DNA of 54,483 nucleotides, taken from positions 1 to 54,483 of the forward strand of contig NZ_LMPV01000013.1 in assembly GCF_001423965.1 (NCBI RefSeq), written 5' to 3'. Positions within the stretch are counted from its first letter, which is position 1; the number at the start of each line of letters is the position of its first letter. Both the position numbers and the translations under genes were made by a program. Origin of the DNA: Exiguobacterium sp. Leaf196 (GTDB taxonomy: Bacteria; Bacillota; Bacilli; Exiguobacteriales; Exiguobacteriaceae). Shown piece after piece: positions 49,810 through 54,483 of the stretch. The notes beneath the pieces are model-generated. The model saw only the letters and a list, made by a program, of their open reading frames with translations. It made no database searches and was not told where the DNA came from.

Positions 49810-52257
49810 TTATTCCGTTGCGGCAGAACTCACGTGATTCCGGCGAACGATGAATTCGTTCTCTTCGACATCAAGCGCAACATGCTCTCCTTTTTGGATA
49901 TCACCTGCGAGCAATGCTTCTGACAACCGGTCTTCCGCTTCCCGTTGAAGGGCACGACGGATTGGACGCGCACCGTACTCTGGATCGTATCCGATATCGG
50001 CGATCTTCGAGAGGGCAGCTGGTGTCAATTCGAAATGAATTTCCTGTTCAGCCAAACGTTTTTCAAGGGTTTTCGCCATCAACTTCACGATCTCTTCGAT
50101 ATGTTGTTTCTCGAGTGAATGGAAGACGATCGTTTCATCAATCCGGTTCAAGAACTCTGGACGGAAGGCCCGTTTGAGTTCTTCCATGACTTTATCTTTC
50201 ATGTCTTTGTATTCGCGATCCGTATCTTCAGAAACAGCGAATCCAACATATTTATTACGTTTAAGGGCACTTGCACCGACGTTCGACGTCATGACGATAA
50301 TCGTGTTACGGAAATCAACCGTGCGACCTTTCGAGTCTGTTAGGCGCCCATCATCGAGTACCTGCAAGAGAATGTTGAAGACTTCTGGGTGCGCCTTCTC
50401 GATTTCATCAAGTAAGATGACCGAGTACGGTTTCCGGCGAACTTTTTCAGTCAATTGACCGCCCTCTTCGTAACCGACATATCCTGGAGGTGAACCAACG
50501 AGACGACTCGTTGCATGTTTCTCCATGTACTCTGACATGTCGATCCGGATGATTGCATCCTCATCACCGAACATTGCTTCGGCAACCGCACGTGCGAGTT
50601 CTGTCTTACCAACCCCAGTAGGACCGAGGAAAATGAACGAACCGATCGGACGTTTTGGATCTTTCAGTCCAGCACGTGCCCGACGAATGGCTTTTGAAAT
50701 CGATTTAACGGCTTCGTTTTGACCGATGACACGATCGTGAAGGATTTCTTCGAGACGAAGAAGACGATCCGTCTCTTCTTCCGCGATCTTCGTGACCGGT
50801 ACACCTGTCCAGTTGGCAACAACTTGTGCGATATCATCTTTTGTGACTTCAAGTTTTTCGTTGCCTTGTTTATTCTGCCATTCCTCTTTCAAACGCTCAA
50901 GTTCATCACGTAGTTTTTGTTCCGTATCGCGGAGGCTTGCTGCTTTTTCAAACTCTTGACTTTGGACAGCTTCATCTTTGTCCTTACGGATGCCTTCGAG
51001 TTTCGCTTCAACTTCTTTTAAGTTCGGTGGTGCTGTATACGAACGCAACCGAACTTTTGATGCCGCTTCATCGATCAAGTCAATCGCTTTATCCGGAAGG
51101 AACCGATCCGAAATGTATCGATCCGACAAGGTGACGGCTTCTTGAATCGCTTCATCTGTGATCGTCACACGGTGGTGTGCTTCATAACGATCGCGAAGAC
51201 CAAATAGGATTTGTGTTGCTTCATCCGTTGTTGGCTCTGCGACTTGAATCGGTTGGAAACGACGTTCGAGTGCCGCATCTTTTTCGATGTATTTCCGGTA
51301 CTCATCAAGAGTCGTTGCTCCGATACACTGGAGTTCACCTCGTGCGAGCGATGGTTTAAGGATGTTCGATGCATCGATCGCACCTTCTGCTCCACCCGCT
51401 CCAATCAATGTATGCAACTCATCGATGAAGAGAATGATGTTCCCCGCTTGACGAATCTCATCCATGACCTTTTTCAAACGATCTTCGAATTCACCACGGT
51501 ATTTCGTACCGGCAACGAGTGTTCCCATGTCGAGTACCATAACGCGTTTATTGCGTAACGTCTCCGGTACTTCATTGTTGATGATTTGTTGAGCGAGACC
51601 TTCGACGACAGCCGTTTTACCGACCCCTGGTTCCCCGATCAAGACTGGGTTATTCTTCGTCCGGCGGCTCAAGACTTCGATGACGCGTTGAATCTCTTTC
51701 GCACGACCGATAACTGGATCAAGACGTGTTTCACGCGCTTGTTGTGTCAAATCACGAGCAAGACCATCAAGTGTTGGTGTTGCGACACCTGAACCTGCTT
51801 GCGACGCGTTTGCTGTTGTTTCACTGTTCCCGAGCAACTGGAGTACTTGCTGCCGGGCTTTTGAAAGACTGATGCCTAAGTTATTTAAGACACGAGCAGC
51901 AACGCCCTCTCCTTCTCGGATCAATCCGAGCAAGAGGTGTTCTGTCCCAACGTAAGAATGACCAAGTTTACGTGCCTCATCCATTGATAACTCAATGACC
52001 TTTTTCGCACGTGGTGTATAGTGAATCGTCGTTGCACCATCTTGTCCGCGACCGATCAATGCTTCGACTTCCATCTGAATTTTATCTGAACTGAGACCGA
52101 GTGCTGTTAATGCTTTCGCAGCAATTCCGTCTCCTTCACGTACAAGTCCGAGTAAAATGTGTTCTGTTCCGATATTGTGGTGCCCCAACCGTACTGCCTC
52201 TTCTTGAGCAAGTGCCAATACACGTTGTGCACGTTCTGTGAATCGTCCAAACATCAT
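49810..52257 (-). CDS. clpC: ATP-dependent Clp protease ATP-binding subunit ClpC
   Basis: An 815-residue AAA+ unfoldase (Bacillus 810) that feeds proteins to ClpP. Two N-terminal Clp_N repeats (about 1-145) are followed by AAA1 with Walker A GEPGVGKT, the UVR/M domain coiled coil (about 415-475) and AAA2 with [11 protein letters not shown] is the ClpP-docking-type loop. The M domain binds the adaptor MecA, and McsB-phosphorylated substrates bind the N-domain. It overlaps mcsB by one base (TAATG) and ends with a strong terminator. Confidence 0.99.
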   Translation of the reverse strand: MMFGRFTERAQRVLALAQEEAVRLGHHNIGTEHILLGLVREGDGIAAKALTALGLSSDKIQMEVEALIGRGQDGATTIHYTPRAKKVIELSMDEARKLGHSYVGTEHLLLGLIREGEGVAARVLNNLGISLSKARQQVLQLLGNSETTANASQAGSGVATPTLDGLARDLTQQARETRLDPVIGRAKEIQRVIEVLSRRTKNNPVLIGEPGVGKTAVVEGLAQQIINNEVPETLRNKRVMVLDMGTLVAGTKYRGEFEDRLKKVMDEIRQAGNIILFIDELHTLIGAGGAEGAIDASNILKPSLARGELQCIGATTLDEYRKYIEKDAALERRFQPIQVAEPTTDEATQILFGLRDRYEAHHRVTITDEAIQEAVTLSDRYISDRFLPDKAIDLIDEAASKVRLRSYTAPPNLKEVEAKLEGIRKDKDEAVQSQEFEKAASLRDTEQKLRDELERLKEEWQNKQGNEKLEVTKDDIAQVVANWTGVPVTKIAEEETDRLLRLEEILHDRVIGQNEAVKSISKAIRRARAGLKDPKRPIGSFIFLGPTGVGKTELARAVAEAMFGDEDAIIRIDMSEYMEKHATSRLVGSPPGYVGYEEGGQLTEKVRRKPYSVILLDEIEKAHPEVFNILLQVLDDGRLTDSKGRTVDFRNTIIVMTSNVGASALKRNKYVGFAVSEDTDREYKDMKDKVMEELKRAFRPEFLNRIDETIVFHSLEKQHIEEIVKLMAKTLEKRLAEQEIHFELTPAALSKIADIGYDPEYGARPIRRALQREAEDRLSEALLAGDIQKGEHVALDVEENEFIVRRNHVSSAATE

Positions 52258-53330
52258 TATGCAAAACCTCCTTGTGTGTGATCCCTGTTTGTCTGTTCGG
52301 TTAACATCGCCCGGATTCGTTTCGCCCGTTCGATGTCCCGTTCTCTAGATGTTAATTGTTTCCCGAAATGCTTTTGTAGAAAACCTGTTTGTAGCGAGAC
52401 GAGCAGTTGGTGAAAAAGATTTGGAGGTAGATTGACCTCTAGTCCCAGACTGTCCGCTAAGCGAACATCCGATAACCGTTCCGTTGCTTCCCGCGCTGTA
52501 ATCAGTCGAGCTGATGTCAGGATGCCATAGGAACGATATAGTCTGTCCTCTAGTTCTTCTTGATACATCTCCAATAATCCTTTTCGTGCTGCCTGTTCTG
52601 CTTCAATTAATGCTTCGACCGCAAATTGATAGTCCGTGATCAGCATATCCTCGCTTGCCCCAAGCGTCCGTTGGTTCGAAAGTTGGAACATGCGACCAGA
52701 AGCATCGCTTCCCTCACCGTAACGCCCACGAATCGCGAATCCTAACTGTCGTAAGTGTTTGATATAGCCTTGAATCTGATTCGTCAGGACTAGTCCCGGT
52801 AAGTGCAACATCACGGAAGCACGAAGACCTGTTCCGACGTTACTCGGACAAGTCGTTAAATAACCAAGCGTGTCATCAAAAGCAATCTTAAATCGTTCAC
52901 TGATCAAGCGATCGACTTGTTTTGCGATCCGAAACGCTTCTTCAAGCTGTAGCCCAGGTAATAACGTCTGAATTCGAAAATGATCCTCTTCGTTTACCAT
53001 GACACTGATCTGCTCATCTTCACTAATGAAGAGTCCTGTCCGTGGATGACTCGCTAACGCCGGACTAATTAGATGCTTTTCTACTAAAGCGGTTCGGGTC
53101 AGGACATCCGCCTGATCGACACGACCAAATCGGAACCCTTTCATCCCATTTAGTTGGCGTTCCGTCTCTTCAATGAGTGCATTGGCTTGTGCTTCTGACA
53201 ACATCGTTGAGAACGGATAACGTGTCGTATTGCGCGCCAAACGGACTCGTGTCGAAACGACGATGTCGTCAAAGGGAGAAGATTGATTCATCGATTCGCT
53301 TAAAGGGTGTTGAAGCAACTCTTCAAACAT
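52257..53330 (-). CDS. mcsB: Protein-arginine kinase McsB
   Basis: A 357-residue phosphagen-kinase-like enzyme that phosphorylates arginines and so marks proteins, including CtsR, for ClpCP. It has [18 protein letters not shown], the catalytic [18 protein letters not shown] and YGEGS...[14 protein letters not shown] motifs. The C-terminal RDIERA fits the RDxxRA phosphoarginine-binding motif of the McsB regulatory site. ATG 53330 follows GAGGAGG and overlaps mcsA by 8 nt, so McsB and its activator are translated together. Confidence 0.97.
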   Translation of the reverse strand: MFEELLQHPLSESMNQSSPFDDIVVSTRVRLARNTTRYPFSTMLSEAQANALIEETERQLNGMKGFRFGRVDQADVLTRTALVEKHLISPALASHPRTGLFISEDEQISVMVNEEDHFRIQTLLPGLQLEEAFRIAKQVDRLISERFKIAFDDTLGYLTTCPSNVGTGLRASVMLHLPGLVLTNQIQGYIKHLRQLGFAIRGRYGEGSDASGRMFQLSNQRTLGASEDMLITDYQFAVEALIEAEQAARKGLLEMYQEELEDRLYRSYGILTSARLITAREATERLSDVRLADSLGLEVNLPPNLFHQLLVSLQTGFLQKHFGKQLTSRERDIERAKRIRAMLTEQTNRDHTQGGFA

Positions 53331-53751
53331 GACGCAAATCCTCCTCGACACTCTCAATCTGTTGTTTTATGACTTCTGCTTCTTCATAATCTTCTGCTAA
53401 GATTTTGCGGTTGAGTTGTTCTTTGAGACGACTAAGCTGCTGGTTTAATCGTTTTTCCACGGATTCCTCATCAGGGCGTGAACCATAATGTTGCGTATGA
53501 CCGTGTTGGAACTGACGAACCATGCCGTCGACTTCGTCTTTGAAAAATGAATAACAAGTCGGGCAACCGACTTTACGAAGATGAAGCAATTGTTGACGGG
53601 TCATACCACAAGACGGACATGCCGTCCCTTGATATTCACGTGCTAACTCCCGTACACAAACCGAGCATAAGAACTTCTCATCGGTTTCTGACTCTTGTGG
53701 GAGTTTGACACGGACGATTGCTTCTCGTTCGCCACATCGTTGACAACGCAT
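53323..53751 (-). CDS. mcsA: McsB activator protein McsA
   Basis: A 142-residue protein. Four Cys pairs (CQRC, CSVC, CPSC, CPTC) in residues 3-70 form two zinc sites, and a UVR motif (about 100-140: LNQQLSRLKEQLNRKILAEDYEEAEVIKQQI) resembles the ClpC M domain. McsA activates the arginine kinase McsB and tolerates heavy-metal stress in Bacillus. ATG 53751 has GGAGGAA. It lies 25 nt after ctsR. Confidence 0.96.
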   Translation of the reverse strand: MRCQRCGEREAIVRVKLPQESETDEKFLCSVCVRELAREYQGTACPSCGMTRQQLLHLRKVGCPTCYSFFKDEVDGMVRQFQHGHTQHYGSRPDEESVEKRLNQQLSRLKEQLNRKILAEDYEEAEVIKQQIESVEEDLRHV

Positions 53752-53776
53752 CGTGCATTCCTCCAATGTCCGACGA

Positions 53777-54232
53777 CTAGAGTCGCTTCATGGTTTGAAG
53801 AAGCGTCCGCATCAAGTGGGCACGCATCCGGTGTTGATCTTCGACCGCCATTGGCAAACTCTCTTTTTGCAACAGCGATTGAATCAAAATAGCTTCCCGC
53901 CGCGTCAGTAATTGTTCGTTCATCAAACGAATCAAATAATCTTCTGCAGCTTGTTCCGTCAAATGATCACCGATCCATGAACTGACTTCGTCTAATAGAT
54001 CGTGACTATCGAGCACAACGATTTTTTGAATCCGAATGTATCCACCGCCGCCCCGCTTACTTTCAACAAAATAACCCTTTTCGACCGTAAAACGAGTATT
54101 AATGACGTAATTGATTTGTGATGGAACACAGTCAAAACGTTGTGCAATTTCTTGACGTTTGATTTCAATCGTCTTTTCGTCGTGTAAAATTTGCTTTAAA
54201 TAGGCTTCGATGATATCTGTGATGTTTTGCAT
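53777..54232 (-). CDS. ctsR: Transcriptional regulator CtsR
   Basis: A 151-residue winged-helix repressor of clp and other heat-shock genes. The DNA-binding part has FDCVPSQINYVINTRFTVEKGYFVESKRGGGGYIRI; the Gly-rich wing senses temperature in Bacillus CtsR. The C-terminal domain has EDYLIRLMNE and ends with a helical tail. ATG 54232 follows GAGGTGG; a start seven codons upstream falls inside the CtsR operator. It controls its own operon through the operator at 54245-54261. Confidence 0.97.
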   Translation of the reverse strand: MQNITDIIEAYLKQILHDEKTIEIKRQEIAQRFDCVPSQINYVINTRFTVEKGYFVESKRGGGGYIRIQKIVVLDSHDLLDEVSSWIGDHLTEQAAEDYLIRLMNEQLLTRREAILIQSLLQKESLPMAVEDQHRMRAHLMRTLLQTMKRL

Positions 54233-54244
54233 TGGCACCACCTC

Positions 54245-54261
54245 TCTGACCATCTTTGACT
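54245..54261 (-). promoter_or_regulatory. CtsR operator
   Basis: The minus strand reads AGTCAAAGATGGTCAGA. This fits the direct heptad repeat of CtsR operators (RGTCAAA NAN RGTCAAA), with two deviations in the second heptad or flank. It lies between the predicted transcription start and the ctsR ribosome site, a standard autorepression position. Confidence 0.88.
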
Positions 54262-54274
54262 ATTGTTTGATTTA

Positions 54275-54303
54275 ATAGTAATCATCTAAAAAAAGAAATG
54301 CAA
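54275..54303 (-). promoter_or_regulatory. ctsR operon promoter (sigma-A type)
   Basis: TTGCAT (54303-54298), a 17-nt spacer and TACTAT (54280-54275) on the minus strand; start near 54268, seven bases upstream of the CtsR operator. Confidence 0.65.
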
Positions 54304-54320
54304 CTGATAAGGCTTTTTAG

Positions 54321-54359
54321 AAAACACAAAAAGACCGACCTGCAATCTGCAGATCGGTC
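54321..54359 (-). terminator. rRNA operon terminator
   Basis: GACCGATCTGCA (54359-54348) pairs with TGCAGGTCGGTC (54344-54333) with one G-U, then TTTTTGTGTTTT. It begins five bases after the 5S gene. Confidence 0.93.
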
Positions 54360-54363
54360 AAGT

Positions 54364-54479
<116 letters not shown>

Positions 54480-54483
54480 CGAC

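Noticed and set aside
54233-54363. tRNA gene between 5S and ctsR
   Set aside because: The region holds only the rrn terminator, a promoter and the CtsR operator; no cloverleaf can be drawn.

Overview
The window is a core-genome segment of a low-to-moderate GC Firmicute (Bacillota). Gene order, protein sequences and regulatory leaders are those of a Bacillales member. The details (zinc-free S14 in the spc cluster, no disA after radA, no cwlD or gerD near mrp) differ from Bacillus subtilis, and the overall look suggests Exiguobacterium or a close relative. That genus assignment is inference from recall, not a database match. Apart from one 95-residue membrane protein at 2875-3162, every gene is on the minus strand, so the text runs from high to low coordinates.

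Right to left in transcription order: (1) the 3' end of an rRNA operon, namely a 116-nt 5S rRNA (54364-54479) and its terminator. (2) The CtsR-controlled protein-quality operon ctsR-mcsA-mcsB-clpC, with a CtsR operator next to the predicted start site and a strong terminator after clpC. (3) radA, then yacL-ispD-ispF-gltX and a cysteine T-box leading into cysE-cysS-mrnC-rlmB-rae1 (isoprenoid precursors, Glu/Cys charging, cysteine synthesis, 23S rRNA maturation). (4) sigH, then rpmG-secE-nusG and the rplK-rplA and rplJ-rplL units, each with its own promoter and leader (an L10-type attenuator precedes rplJ). (5) ybxB, then rpoB-rpoC-rplGB-rpsL-rpsG-fusA-tuf, the RNA polymerase and str genes, closed by a terminator. 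(6) The S10-spc-alpha ribosomal protein superoperon rpsJ to rplQ, which includes secY, adk, map, infA and rpoA and has its own promoter before rpsJ. (7) The ECF vitamin transporter energising module ecfA1-ecfA2-ecfT with truA, then rplM-rpsI behind an L13-type leader. (8) A small locus: the plus-strand membrane protein, an M15 peptidase, mrp/salA and kbaA. (9) The leader and tandem P1/P2 promoters of a second rRNA operon, whose 16S gene lies just beyond position 1.

Together the window encodes much of the transcription-translation machinery between two co-oriented rRNA operons. Stable growth-linked expression is expected from the strong sigma-A-like promoters, with feedback by structured leaders (rplM, rplJ, probably rplK-rplA) and amino-acid control of cysE-cysS. 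I found no mobile elements, CRISPR arrays, tRNA genes or defence systems. I see no convincing undescribed multi-gene system. The more unusual points are the zinc-free S14, the missing disA, the M15 peptidase locus, a cre-like site before mrp, the structured map-infA gap, and several long inverted repeats between str genes.
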